Shown piece by piece: positions 52,943 through 60,720 of a stretch of DNA of 64,000 bases. The notes under the pieces were generated by a model. It was not told the DNA's origin. It ran no database searches and saw only the letters and a program-made list of their open reading frames with translations. The stretch's first letter is position 1. Each line of letters opens with the position of its first letter. Location of the stretch: positions 1 through 64,000 of IMG/VR virus record IMGVR_UViG_3300017987_000003, one strand, 5' to 3'. This stretch comes from a virus. The position numbers and the translations under genes were made by a program.

Positions 52943-53587
52943 TTGAAACTGAAAAACAACACTGACTTCCCTGATTGGTTCCTGCGGAGGATGATCTCAT
53001 GGGTCTGCAAGAACGGGCATATCGGGTGGTCGACGAAGAAGATCCGAGGGGGCGTTGAGGTCCGCAATCGCAACAAGCGGTACGCGAGCAGTTCTGGGTG
53101 TGCATGGCCGAGGGGCGAGCGGATGGTTTTGTCGATCGGTACGCTCGATGTCTTCCGTCCTTACCTTCTCGATGAGAATGGGAAGCACATCAAGAACGAT
53201 GACGGCCATGGTTTCAAAGTTGCGGACGAACCAGATCGGGCGGCGCGAATCCGTACGCTGGTGGAGCTGACCGCGCACGAGGTCACGCATCTCGCGCAGT
53301 GGGAGAAGACTTCGGATAAGGGCAGGTACTCTGAGAAGGAGGCGGATCGGGTAGCTAGATGGGTGCTGGAGGATTTCAAAAAGGAGGAGGCTGCATTGAC
53401 GGCGGCTTGGATGGAGCCACCGAAATACGCGACAAAGCCAAAAAAGGAGAAGCCGACGATCAAGGAGAGGAACGCGGCGAAGGCCAGGGCCAACCTAAAG
53501 ACCTGGGAGCGCAAGCTGAAGCTGGCGAAAACCAAATGGAAGAAATACGAACAACAGGTTCGTCGGTACGAGAAGGAGGGGTATTGA
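52943..53587 (+). CDS. SprT/zincin-like metallopeptidase
   Basis: 214 aa, TTG start 7 nt after GGGGAG. The motif LVELTAHEVTHLAQW at about 110-124 is a HExxH zinc site, followed by SEKEADRVARWVLE (about 134-147) supplying the third ligand (E). The N-terminal 60 residues form the strand region preceding the active-site helix. The Lys-rich coiled C-terminus (about 155-214) is unusual. Compare the second HExxH protein at 61844. Substrate unknown. Confidence 0.78.
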   Translation: MKLKNNTDFPDWFLRRMISWVCKNGHIGWSTKKIRGGVEVRNRNKRYASSSGCAWPRGERMVLSIGTLDVFRPYLLDENGKHIKNDDGHGFKVADEPDRAARIRTLVELTAHEVTHLAQWEKTSDKGRYSEKEADRVARWVLEDFKKEEAALTAAWMEPPKYATKPKKEKPTIKERNAAKARANLKTWERKLKLAKTKWKKYEQQVRRYEKEGY

Positions 53588-53862
53588 TGAAAACCGTATG
53601 GATTCCTGGCGAGGCGTATTGCCACGCCCTCGAATGCATTGATCCTGAGAAATCGGATCTGATGGGCGAGGCGATCCAGACTCGGAACTACAAGCGTGGT
53701 AGGTCGAGCCACTTGGTGAAGGCCACTACAGAGCTGGCAAAGTGGTTCAGAGGCGAGGCTGAGTTCTGGAGTGGCCACGGGGTAGATCCTGATAGCAAAT
53801 GGCGCGTGCGACCATGCAGGGTTGCTGCCAAGCGCATCGAGAAGGCGCTGGAGGAGAGATGA
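53587..53862 (+). CDS. Hypothetical protein
   Basis: 91 aa from MKTVWIPGEAYCHALECIDPEK, TGATG overlap. Basic helical C-terminus (KWRVRPCRVAAKRIEKALEER). No family recognised. ATGA overlap with the next gene. Confidence 0.66.
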   Translation: MKTVWIPGEAYCHALECIDPEKSDLMGEAIQTRNYKRGRSSHLVKATTELAKWFRGEAEFWSGHGVDPDSKWRVRPCRVAAKRIEKALEER

Positions 53863-54143
53863 AGTTTTATTGTGTGACATATCGAGACGAGTCTGCGCCA
53901 GAGGGTATCGGGTTCGACATTTTTCGATCGAAGGCTGCTGCTAAGTCGTGCGCGGCTGAAATTCGCAGGATTTGCAGGAAGCAGGCGAGGGATTTGCAGG
54001 CCCAGGTGGAAGGTAAGGAGTTGGATTATTCACCTTCCATAGTCGACGAGGAATATACCGACATCGAGGTTGTGGAGATTCCCGAAGGTCTGACGCCGAA
54101 GGAGATGATTTTCTGGGCGCTCAAATGGCAAGTTGTTTGTTGA
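53859..54143 (+). CDS. Hypothetical protein
   Basis: 94 aa from MKFYCVTYRDESAPEGIGFDIFRSKAAAKSCAAEIRR, ATGA overlap. Beta-alpha-beta pattern with a helix after a GIGF turn. No family recognised. Confidence 0.66.
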   Translation: MKFYCVTYRDESAPEGIGFDIFRSKAAAKSCAAEIRRICRKQARDLQAQVEGKELDYSPSIVDEEYTDIEVVEIPEGLTPKEMIFWALKWQVVC

Positions 54144-54154
54144 GGAGGAATATT

Positions 54155-54604
54155 ATGGATGAAACTTTGGTGGAATGGCGCAAACACAAGCGTGAGGCGG
54201 TTCATGATTACGATCGGAAGCTGGAGCTGACGAAGGATGGGATCCCGTGTCCGACTACTGCTCAGATCGGTCTCAAGCTGGTGGAAGCAGGGGATGCGAT
54301 ATCAATCTCGTTGCTGGGTGGTATGTCGCACGGCAGCGTGGCATTCACAAAGGACCAGAACAAGGCGTTCGAACGGTGGTTCCCGACGGACGATTCGGAG
54401 CCGACTAATGAGTTGGAGCGGGCCGGATCGTTCCGCAATCTGATGCGGCATGTCGAGGCACACGGGGTGCGCTTGATGGGATTCCTTGCAGGCCGTAGAC
54501 TATTGGAACCTGGTCGTGATCCCGTCCTTACGCTCGCGGAGATGCTGGAGGATTACCTGGAGGAGCCCGTTGTGGATTTGACAGAGGAAGAAGAGACAAC
54601 ATGA
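54155..54604 (+). CDS. Hypothetical protein
   Basis: 149 aa from MDETLVEWRKHKREAVHDYD, GAGGAGGAAT 6 nt upstream. Mixed charged sequence with GMSHGSVAFTKDQNKAFERWFPTDD and acidic C-terminus (DLTEEEETT). No domain recognised. ATGA overlap with the YkgJ-like gene. Confidence 0.66.
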   Translation: MDETLVEWRKHKREAVHDYDRKLELTKDGIPCPTTAQIGLKLVEAGDAISISLLGGMSHGSVAFTKDQNKAFERWFPTDDSEPTNELERAGSFRNLMRHVEAHGVRLMGFLAGRRLLEPGRDPVLTLAEMLEDYLEEPVVDLTEEEETT

Positions 54605-54897
54605 GGTGTTTGCGTTGTGGATACTGCTGCAAGCGGTCCTGGGTGGTCATCGTTATTGATCCTGCTCTAGGGCCTATTGATAGCAACCTGAAAGCGATAG
54701 ATCTCATTCAGGATGGTCCTTGTCCTCACCTTCGAGGAGATAAGCCAGGAGAGCATTCTTGTGCAGTCCATGATGAGCCGTGGTACAAGGAGACACCTTG
54801 TTTTAGTCATGGTCAAATCGAACGATCGCTAAATGATGAGTGTCGGATGGGTGCTTACATCCTATCCAGGGAAAGTGAGGAAGAAGATGACAATTAG
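54601..54897 (+). CDS. YkgJ-like Cys-cluster protein
   Basis: 98 aa. N-terminal MRCLRCGYCCKRSW and central CPHLRGDKPGEHSCAVHDEPWYKETPC give the C-x2-C-x2-CC...CPxL...C...H-x-x-RP/PxxC pattern of YkgJ proteins, proposed zinc or iron-sulphur chelators. Function of the family is unresolved. It overlaps both neighbours. Confidence 0.75.
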   Translation: MRCLRCGYCCKRSWVVIVIDPALGPIDSNLKAIDLIQDGPCPHLRGDKPGEHSCAVHDEPWYKETPCFSHGQIERSLNDECRMGAYILSRESEEEDDN

Positions 54898-55321
54898 TTC
54901 AGATGGGATATTGTTTTTTGGCATCGAGCTGGGTGACGATTATGACAACGAGTGGCCGTGGGAACAGGTAGGAGATGAGGAAGAGTGGGAGGCTTTTGTC
55001 GCGGAGAAGCTGGGGGTGAAGAAGCCCGATGTTCCCTACGAGGGGAACGAGGCAGTTCACAGTGCGTATTGGGATGCCAAGCGTGACATTATCAAGCCGC
55101 TGGATTGCGAGATCGGTCTCCATTGCAGCTACGATCATGGGATGCTGTATGTAGCTTTGAAGTCCAAGAATTTGACGGCCAGTCGCGGGTCTCCCCAGGT
55201 GGTCACGGAGGATTTCATGAAGATCACGTCCGAGGACATCCAGAAGCTGAAGGAGTTTTGCAAGCTGGCGGAGATCGAGTGGCAGGAGCCGAAGTGGTAT
55301 TTGACCAGTTTGTACGGGTAG
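54887..55321 (+). CDS. Hypothetical acidic protein
   Basis: 144 aa from MTISSDGILFFGIELGDDYDNEWPWEQVGDEEEWEAFVAEKLG; strongly acidic with many Trp and Tyr, then CEIGLHCSYDHGMLYVALKSKN and a helical C-terminus. Small acidic early proteins sometimes mimic nucleic acids or act as inhibitors, but nothing specific is recognised. SD GAGGAAGAAG upstream. Confidence 0.66.
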   Translation: MTISSDGILFFGIELGDDYDNEWPWEQVGDEEEWEAFVAEKLGVKKPDVPYEGNEAVHSAYWDAKRDIIKPLDCEIGLHCSYDHGMLYVALKSKNLTASRGSPQVVTEDFMKITSEDIQKLKEFCKLAEIEWQEPKWYLTSLYG

Positions 55322-55328
55322 AAATCTA

Positions 55329-55679
55329 ATGAGGCATGAAATTCGAGTCGAGGAATACACGCGAGATGCCGACGGGAAGGTTCTTGTGCAAGTGACCATG
55401 TCCGAGTTGGCGGGGGCGGGTATGTTTCGCATTGTGAGCCTGGGTCAAACGGTCGAAGAGGCGATGCTTGAATTGGCTCACCGTTTGCGTTTGGTTGCTG
55501 ACGATGCGGATGATATCGCGGACAAAATATTCGATCAATACAGGGTGGAGAATGACGAAAAGGCGAACTCCAGTTCGCAGGAAGGAAAAGAAGAAAATGG
55601 ACCTAACCTTAGATTGCTCAAATGTGACGGTGGAGCCGTGGGGGATGAAGCATGTCCGAGTGACGATGGAGGAGATTGA
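55329..55679 (+). CDS. Hypothetical protein whose tail is encoded by a palindrome insertion
   Basis: 116 aa. The first 78 residues look natural (MRHEIRVEEYTRDADGKVLVQVTMSELAGAG...DDADDIADKIFDQYRVEND). Then the palindrome at 55563 supplies ANSSS, and the frame runs on for 83 nt over the next gene. The C-terminus is therefore probably an artefact of the element entering near the original stop. No SD of note. Confidence 0.6.
   Translation: MRHEIRVEEYTRDADGKVLVQVTMSELAGAGMFRIVSLGQTVEEAMLELAHRLRLVADDADDIADKIFDQYRVENDEKANSSSQEGKEENGPNLRLLKCDGGAVGDEACPSDDGGD
55563..55578. repeat. 16-bp palindrome copy 8 (GCGAACTCCAGTTCGC), within an ORF
   Basis: The only copy that lies wholly inside a reading frame. 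It sits 18 nt before the ATG of the next gene, with the SD GGAAGGA between. Confidence 0.9.
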
Positions 55680-55839
55680 CGAGAATGACATCGATAGCGC
55701 GGGCGAGGAATTGCTCGGTGCGATCGACTCCGATAAGATTGTGGCCAAAGTGGATGTGGATGATTTCTGCTCGGAGTACGAGGTTGAGGTGGCGGACTGG
55801 CTGAAAAACCATGGGTATACGGTTGAGGAGATTGAATAG
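55597..55839 (+). CDS. Hypothetical acidic protein
   Basis: 80 aa from MDLTLDCSNVTVEPWGMKHVRVTMEEIDENDIDSAG, GGAAGGA 10 nt upstream. Strongly acidic with a C-terminal SEYEVEVADWLKNHGYTVEEIE helix. The reading frame is distinct from the overlapping tail of the preceding gene. No family recognised. Confidence 0.66.
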   Translation: MDLTLDCSNVTVEPWGMKHVRVTMEEIDENDIDSAGEELLGAIDSDKIVAKVDVDDFCSEYEVEVADWLKNHGYTVEEIE

Positions 55840-55917
55840 CAGTTGAATAACGCGTTGCACTGTGGCAATATGCCCTGGTGATACTCGACGCTGATGTCGG
55901 GGAGGAATGAGGAGTAG

Positions 55918-56646
55918 ATGGTACGTTACAAAATTCACACAAGGTCAACACATAGTCGAAGGAGTTACAATAATGAGATGAGGGGTGAGGAGGTGCAATC
56001 GCTTCTGACCAAGGTTCATTTCATGATGTCTATTGCGCTCGCGGTGACAGCGGTGTTTGCCTGGGTGTGCATTGGGCGCGACTTGTTCAGCATCGATCCC
56101 GAGACACAAAAGATGATGATGAGCGAGTATTGGATCGGCGCGCTGGTCGCTGAGATCGTGGTGGTTCTCATCTTGATATTCGGGATCGACCATTTGCACA
56201 ACGGGGTGGCGGGGCTGCTGTTTTTCTTTTATGCGGCTCTGAATGGCGTGACAATCGCTCCTGTCGTGGCGGCTTATACGGAGGGGTCGGTGGCTCTTGC
56301 CTTTGTGGTAACGGGCGGCACTTTTCTGGCGATGAGCATCTACGGTGCGACGACGAAGAAGGATCTGGATAGCATCGGGGCGTTTTTGTTCATGGGCTTG
56401 TGTGGGTTGATCCTGGCGATGCTCATGAATTTTTTGTTTCGTAACGAATTGATGGATTTTCTCATCAGTTGTGCGGCGGTGCTGATATTCACTGGGCTGA
56501 CAGCCTGGGACACGCAGAAAATAAAAAGTGGCAAGATCCCAGGGGGTCGTGCGGGGAACAAGGTGGTGTTCGGGGCGCTGATGTTGTACCTGGATTTCAT
56601 CAACCTTTTCTTGCATCTCTTGCGATTGCTTGGCCAGAAAAAGTAG
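55918..56646 (+). CDS. Bax inhibitor-1 (BI-1/YbhL/YccA)-like membrane protein
   Basis: 242 aa with seven predicted hydrophobic segments, for example HFMMSIALAVTAVFAWVCIG, AEIVVVLILIFGI, GLLFFFYAALNGVTIAPVVAAY and AFLFMGLCGLILAMLMNFL. The C-terminal LTAWDTQKIKSG...NKVVFGALMLYLDFINLFLHLLRLLG is the BI-1 family signature: the LYLDFINLF-LxLLRLLG motif and the Asp in TAWDTQ involved in calcium leak in bacterial BsYetJ. ATG 5 nt after GGAG. Such proteins regulate calcium or membrane homeostasis; a phage copy could modulate host death or lysis (inference). Confidence 0.9.
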   Translation: MVRYKIHTRSTHSRRSYNNEMRGEEVQSLLTKVHFMMSIALAVTAVFAWVCIGRDLFSIDPETQKMMMSEYWIGALVAEIVVVLILIFGIDHLHNGVAGLLFFFYAALNGVTIAPVVAAYTEGSVALAFVVTGGTFLAMSIYGATTKKDLDSIGAFLFMGLCGLILAMLMNFLFRNELMDFLISCAAVLIFTGLTAWDTQKIKSGKIPGGRAGNKVVFGALMLYLDFINLFLHLLRLLGQKK

Positions 56647-56652
56647 GTAACA

Positions 56653-56907
56653 ATGGAATTCAAGACGAAAGATGCTGAGACTGCGTATAGGGAGATGCTG
56701 ACAGATGTATCCGAGCGTGCGATACGGATGTATGCGGATGTGAAGCGCATGAATTTGGAACCTCATCTAGCATTCTCATTGAATATGGCGGTTGAGCAAT
56801 TTCAGTATGCGGGGCTTGCTAAGGCGATCGAAGTTGGGACGAGCGTGGATGCGACATGGGCAGGTTTGAGTGGGAGCATTGCGCTTGCTTCTATGAGAGG
56901 GGATTAG
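56653..56907 (+). CDS. Hypothetical small protein
   Basis: 84 aa (MEFKTKDAETAYREMLTDVSERAIR ... SGSIALASMRGD). Helical and Ala-rich, 6 nt after the BI-1-like gene and 3 nt before the next. No family recognised. Confidence 0.65.
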   Translation: MEFKTKDAETAYREMLTDVSERAIRMYADVKRMNLEPHLAFSLNMAVEQFQYAGLAKAIEVGTSVDATWAGLSGSIALASMRGD

Positions 56908-56910
56908 CTG

Positions 56911-57240
56911 ATGTCGAGACGCGAGAGGTTGTCGGATAAATATCGGCGTGAGAATGCTGTTGATCCAGCCGAGAATCAGACGGCCATCTACGATTCTTAT
57001 GGCGAATCGGATGGGACGTATGTGGTTGGCGAATTGGTTGATGTGAGGCTTCCGACGGGTGATTGGGTGCTGGGCGCGATAGTCATGATTGACCGTTTTC
57101 TGTCGTCTTCTGGAAGTGAATTGTATGTGAAAATCGTTGTGGTGAAGGGAAATAAAATGTGGGGGGTCGAGGTTAGAAGTCCTCGTGACATTAGGCTCAA
57201 GCATCGAATGCGCCCGTTGAAAGCGTGGCTGAAATACTAG
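56911..57240 (+). CDS. Hypothetical small barrel-type protein
   Basis: 109 aa. A SH3/KOW-like strand pattern occupies most of it (TYVVGELVDVRLPTGDWVLGAIVMIDR...ELYVKIVVVKGNKMWGVEVRSPRDIRL). No family certain. It is linked to the small genes on both sides. Confidence 0.66.
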   Translation: MSRRERLSDKYRRENAVDPAENQTAIYDSYGESDGTYVVGELVDVRLPTGDWVLGAIVMIDRFLSSSGSELYVKIVVVKGNKMWGVEVRSPRDIRLKHRMRPLKAWLKY

Positions 57241-57248
57241 GAGAGAGC

Positions 57249-57821
57249 ATGACAAAGGATAACGGTATCATTCCCATTCCTGGCTTGGTCGAAGAAGAGG
57301 AAAGGGACAAGAAATTGGATCTGGAGCGTTTGAATACGCTGTTGGACACGACCGCAGGGGCGCTTCAGGAGGCCGCTCCTGCCGATCTCAGCCCCGTTGA
57401 GCGGTCATTGCAGCTGGCGCGCGCAAAGAGGCTATCGGGCGAGCTGAAGGGGCATATCGAGGCCCTGTGTGCCGATGTGCCCGAGACGCACATGGTTCGC
57501 GTGAGGAATCACGATGGTATCAGTGAGCAGCATGAAGTCACGTTTCCGATCTACGCCAAGGGGGATAAGCCTGGTGAATACAGGAAGATTGATAGTGAGA
57601 TGACGGAGATTTCTTTCTCCTCGGAAAAAAACCCGCATTTCGTGGATCATCACGAAGTGACCAAGAGGCGTATCAATTTTTTAAATGGTGCTGGCGCCGA
57701 CTACTGGCTCGGGCGCGGGAAGTACAAGCTGGACGAGGAGACGTTCGTCAGCGAGACGACTCGCATCGCGTGGGAGATCCTACAGCTCGCTGGGGTGGGT
57801 GAAGATGAAGCTGGATCGTGA
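57249..57821 (+). CDS. Hypothetical protein
   Basis: 190 aa from MTKDNGIIPIPGLVEEEERDK, GGAGAG 5 nt upstream. A long N-terminal coiled coil (LDLERLNTLLDTTAGALQEAAPADLSPVERSLQLARAKRLSGEL), then a globular part with THMVRVRNHDGISEQHEVTFPIYAKGDKPGEY and ADYWLGRGKYKLDEETFVSETTRIAWEILQ. No recognised domain. Confidence 0.66.
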   Translation: MTKDNGIIPIPGLVEEEERDKKLDLERLNTLLDTTAGALQEAAPADLSPVERSLQLARAKRLSGELKGHIEALCADVPETHMVRVRNHDGISEQHEVTFPIYAKGDKPGEYRKIDSEMTEISFSSEKNPHFVDHHEVTKRRINFLNGAGADYWLGRGKYKLDEETFVSETTRIAWEILQLAGVGEDEAGS

Positions 57822-58005
57822 TGTCTTGATTGTAAATGCCCAGATCCGCGATCCGAAATTGCTGAAGCATATTCGACGCGGTTGGATTAAGAATGTGAGC
57901 ATGAGCGATCGAGGTGTCCTGACGTTTTTGCCAAGTTTTCCGTGGTGGTATCGGTGGTGGTTTGGTATGAGACGCTGGTTCCAGGAGGCGATAAGGGGGA
58001 AATGA
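57805..58005 (+). CDS. Small Trp-rich basic protein
   Basis: 66 aa from MKLDRDVLIVNAQIRDPKLLKHIRRG; the C-terminus FPWWYRWWFGMRRWFQEAIRGK is strikingly Trp/Arg-rich and could bind membranes or nucleic acid. GGTGGGTGAAG upstream. Overlaps the preceding gene by 17 nt and the next by ATGA. Confidence 0.66.
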   Translation: MKLDRDVLIVNAQIRDPKLLKHIRRGWIKNVSMSDRGVLTFLPSFPWWYRWWFGMRRWFQEAIRGK

Positions 58006-58529
58006 ACCGAGCGACGCGTCAGAAGTTGTCGGCGCTTCGGGCGCTGGTTGATCATCCTGGGACGCCAGAACATGAACGTGAAAATGCTGAGGTTCGGATT
58101 CGTGAGATCGAGGAGCGGGTAAAGAAGGAGAAGGCTGTTGGTCAGCGCAGGGCGATGCCTACTTCGATGGCGAAGATGGCCGAGCGCATTTCTCGGCAGG
58201 GGCTGGCGAGGTTTAAAAATCGGGTACGGGGAACAGATCTCGAATCCATGATGCCCGAGCCAGAGTTTTATGAGGATTGGCCATTTGGATGGACGGGACC
58301 GAGGGAGAAGTTGAAAGAGGTTGAGATGGGAGATGGCTTCAGGGGAGAGCGTATTATTGGATGGAAGTGTCCCGATTGTGGGGGGCATGTGACTAGGATT
58401 GTTACGGGGAAAAAGTTGATTCAGTTTATGGGGAATCCTCGTGGTTTGAGAGATTATATTGAGCGTATTGTCAGCGCCGAGACCAATCACTTGTGTGTTG
58501 ATTGTTGGAAGAAATGGGATAAGCAATGA
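58002..58529 (+). CDS. Zinc-ribbon protein with DUF2786-like helix
   Basis: 175 aa from MNRATRQKLSALRALVDHPGTPEHERENAEVRIREIEERV (residues 1-40, same pattern as the gene at 40055). The C-terminal half has WKCPDCGGHVTRIVTGKKL ... NHLCVDCWKKW, a CxxC-x(n)-CxxC zinc ribbon. Likely nucleic-acid-binding; no closer assignment. Confidence 0.7.
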   Translation: MNRATRQKLSALRALVDHPGTPEHERENAEVRIREIEERVKKEKAVGQRRAMPTSMAKMAERISRQGLARFKNRVRGTDLESMMPEPEFYEDWPFGWTGPREKLKEVEMGDGFRGERIIGWKCPDCGGHVTRIVTGKKLIQFMGNPRGLRDYIERIVSAETNHLCVDCWKKWDKQ

Positions 58530-58762
58530 GTGTTCATGCAGCGGAGCAGCGGATGCGTGTGATGCAGGGGCGGATCGTCGATGCCGCCATGGTCTACTCG
58601 ACTATTCTGGAGGGAAGCAAGCAGGAAGTGCAGAGCTATCTGCGGGAGAACTTACAGACTGAGGATTTGCGTGTCGAGGTGTTCATTCGTGGAAACAATC
58701 GGAGAAGTTATGGGCAATGGGTCGAGGTTCGCAACCTGGAGAAGTTTGATGAGGAGAAGTAA
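58526..58762 (+). CDS. Hypothetical small protein
   Basis: 78 aa (MSVHAAEQRMRVMQGRIVDAAMVYSTILEG ... VRNLEKFDEEK), ATGA overlap. An N-terminal helix is followed by two strands (LRVEVFIRGNNRRSYGQWVEV). No family recognised. Confidence 0.65.
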   Translation: MSVHAAEQRMRVMQGRIVDAAMVYSTILEGSKQEVQSYLRENLQTEDLRVEVFIRGNNRRSYGQWVEVRNLEKFDEEK

Positions 58763-58763
58763 A

Positions 58764-59075
58764 ATGCGGAGCCATGTTCCATTGTGGGTGTTGTCGATCG
58801 TGTCCGTTGTTATAATTTTGATGTCGGGCTATTCTTTTTTTCTTATTCGTAAACATAAAAATATGCTGTGGAAAGAGATCGAGAATCTGGGCCGTGTGAA
58901 TTTAGAATTAAACGATGAGAATTCATATCTGTTGGAGCGAGAGCATTTGTACGATTGTGATATTCCTTGTGACGAGTTGAATCGATTGTACGAGGCGGCG
59001 GTGCGGGATTCGCGTGCCTGGAAGGAGCAGGCGGCCAATTGTGTCCATGAGACGATCAGGGTGAGGGCCAATTAA
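58764..59075 (+). CDS. Single-TM protein with coiled coil, spanin-like topology
   Basis: 103 aa from MRSHVPLWVLSIVSVVIILMSGYSFFLI (one TM, residues 7-27), then RKHKNMLWKEIENLGRVNLELNDENSYLLEREHLYDCDIPCDELNRLYEAAVRD, a charged coiled coil with two Cys. N-in topology with a periplasmic coiled coil resembles Rz-type inner spanins; no Rz1-like partner is embedded. TAATG overlap with the next gene. Confidence 0.66.
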   Translation: MRSHVPLWVLSIVSVVIILMSGYSFFLIRKHKNMLWKEIENLGRVNLELNDENSYLLEREHLYDCDIPCDELNRLYEAAVRDSRAWKEQAANCVHETIRVRAN

Positions 59076-59332
59076 TGGACGAGAACAAGCTGAAAAAATT
59101 GAGGGAGATCGAGTATAGGGTGCCAGGGTGCTGCGGGCTCTGTGTTAGTTTTCGTGGCAACTGGTCGACGGGATGGGGGACTTGCACCCAGCATCGGTAC
59201 CAGCACAAGAAGCACGCGGGGGACAAGCGTCAGATGAGCGTCTGCATCTACGGGCGTTGTGACGAGTTTTTCGAGGGAGACAAAATGGATCTCGGCAGTT
59301 TTGTTGAGTTCCTGGAGGTGCTAGGAGCATGA
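59075..59332 (+). CDS. Cys-rich small protein
   Basis: 85 aa with CCGLCVSFRGNWSTGWGTCTQHRYQHKKH...SVCIYGRCDEF: CxxC-type and C-x(n)-C pairs plus His, consistent with metal binding. TAATG overlap on one side and ATGA on the other. No family recognised. Confidence 0.68.
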   Translation: MDENKLKKLREIEYRVPGCCGLCVSFRGNWSTGWGTCTQHRYQHKKHAGDKRQMSVCIYGRCDEFFEGDKMDLGSFVEFLEVLGA

Positions 59333-59640
59333 GGACACTGACTCTGCCGAGTGACGAGTTGCCTGGTCCGACGGCGCCCCCGTTGGTGGTGATACGAGAA
59401 GGTGATGTGCTGGTTCGGGACAGGACCGCTATCACGTATGTCATGAAAGTGACGGCCATTGGAGAGAAGGCCGCGTTGGTGAAGCCTCTAGGATGGTTTT
59501 TCTTCAGAAGCGAAGAGGGTGACGTGTCGCAGATGCACCGTCCCTACAGCATTTCCAGTGCGAAAGAGCAACGTCTCACGAGCATGGCGCAGTGGCGTCA
59601 CTGGGCAGACGTGTATCCGGGAAAGGAACAACCGCAATGA
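59329..59640 (+). CDS. Hypothetical protein, paralogue of 42566
   Basis: 103 aa, ATGA overlap. The segment VIREGDVLVRDRTAITYVMKVTAIGEKAALVKPLGWF and the end MAQWRHWADVYPGK correspond to the motif pair of the 42566 gene. Probably a small beta-barrel domain. Function unknown. Confidence 0.66.
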   Translation: MRTLTLPSDELPGPTAPPLVVIREGDVLVRDRTAITYVMKVTAIGEKAALVKPLGWFFFRSEEGDVSQMHRPYSISSAKEQRLTSMAQWRHWADVYPGKEQPQ

Positions 59641-60275
59641 GAGCGTTGACACTTTGGCCAGAGTGGATCTGGTGTATTGATCATTTGGGAAAACGTGTGG
59701 AGAATAGAACGTGGAAGCCTCCCGAGAAATTTATTGGCCATCGGATCGCGCTGCACGCGGGCGCGCATATAGGTGGGCGAGCAGGACGTGCGGCTACTGC
59801 TTCTGGCCTTCGGGCTGTGGGATCGATGGCAGTCCGTGAGGGCTGGAGTTGGATGCTAGGGGATGAGCTGGACTACATGACTTTTGCTCCTGGGGATCCA
59901 GGGATGATGCAGTGTAAACTTCAAGAGCAGTGCAATACTCATGTTCCTGATTGTTCGCGTCCTTGGGATATGTATGTGAGCAAGAAGGATCGCGAGCTGT
60001 CCTCGTCGTGCAAGCCAGTGGTGAGAAAGGCTATTGTTGGGACGGCGCGGCTGGCGAAGGTGTCAGAAGGGGACTATGTGCCGTGGGGTGTGCCTGGGAT
60101 GGTTCACTGGCATTTTTCGGATGTTCTGATCTTTGGTAATCCGATCGCGGCCAGTGGGAAGCAGAAATTGTGGAATGTGGACGAGAATCAGGCTTTGAAT
60201 ATCGCTTTGGAACATCAGTTCTTGATTGAGCAGTTCGGAGACTCTATTATTGGTATTTTGGAAAGGGGAAGGTGA
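59637..60275 (+). CDS. ASCH/PUA-like domain protein
   Basis: 212 aa from MRALTLWPEWIWCIDHLGKRVENRTWKPPEKFIGHRIALHAGAHIG. The start RALTLWPEWxWxI-x-x-GKRVENR-x-W and the later AIVGTARLAKV...WHFSDVLIF-NPI are the ASCH-domain pattern (a PUA-like barrel that binds RNA or acts on nucleosides; some members are amidohydrolases). An inserted Cys-containing loop (CKLQEQCNTHVPDC) is unusual. Overlaps neighbours by ATGA and TGATG. Confidence 0.78.
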   Translation: MRALTLWPEWIWCIDHLGKRVENRTWKPPEKFIGHRIALHAGAHIGGRAGRAATASGLRAVGSMAVREGWSWMLGDELDYMTFAPGDPGMMQCKLQEQCNTHVPDCSRPWDMYVSKKDRELSSSCKPVVRKAIVGTARLAKVSEGDYVPWGVPGMVHWHFSDVLIFGNPIAASGKQKLWNVDENQALNIALEHQFLIEQFGDSIIGILERGR

Positions 60276-60553
60276 TGGGGACATATCGAAATTTGAAGAG
60301 GAGAAAACTCAATCCCTGGTTCTGCGTCGTGTGTGATCTGATGGCGGGAACAGCAAAGTTGCCGTTAGCGATCGATGATGATCCGCATCCTGACGTTCAT
60401 CTTTTGGACATAATGATACTGGATTCTACTGAATCTGCGCGTTTGTATGTCCGTGCGCCATCTGCTCGGGCTGCCAAGGCGACGGCGAAGCGTCAGTTGT
60501 TGGCCTATATGCAGACGCGGGAAAAGAGAAAAAAGGATGCGGTAGCGGCATGA
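60275..60553 (+). CDS. Hypothetical small protein
   Basis: 92 aa from MGTYRNLKRRKLNPWFCVVCDLMAGTAK, TGATG overlap. Middle VHLLDIMILDSTESARLYVRAPSARAAKATAKRQLLAYMQ has a strand followed by an Ala/Lys helix. ATGA overlap with the next gene. Confidence 0.65.
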   Translation: MGTYRNLKRRKLNPWFCVVCDLMAGTAKLPLAIDDDPHPDVHLLDIMILDSTESARLYVRAPSARAAKATAKRQLLAYMQTREKRKKDAVAA

Positions 60554-60720
60554 CTGACTACCCTTATATCTGGTATTGGAAGAGCAAATTGCCAGAGCGC
60601 AAGGGCCAGAGGTGTCGCGTGCTTGTTCGTGGCAAGATGAACAGTATTGCTGTTGAGTTTGAGAGTGATGGATATCGGGTTGTGACAAGTCGGTATGCGG
60701 TGAGGAAGGCGAAGAAATAA
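60550..60720 (+). CDS. 56-aa hypothetical protein
   Basis: MTDYPYIWYWKSKLPERKGQ ... RYAVRKAKK, a basic beta-rich peptide (CRVLVRGKMNSIAVEFESDGYRVVTS) that looks like a small phage barrel. Flanked by ATGA and TAATG overlaps, which support coding. Confidence 0.66.
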   Translation: MTDYPYIWYWKSKLPERKGQRCRVLVRGKMNSIAVEFESDGYRVVTSRYAVRKAKK

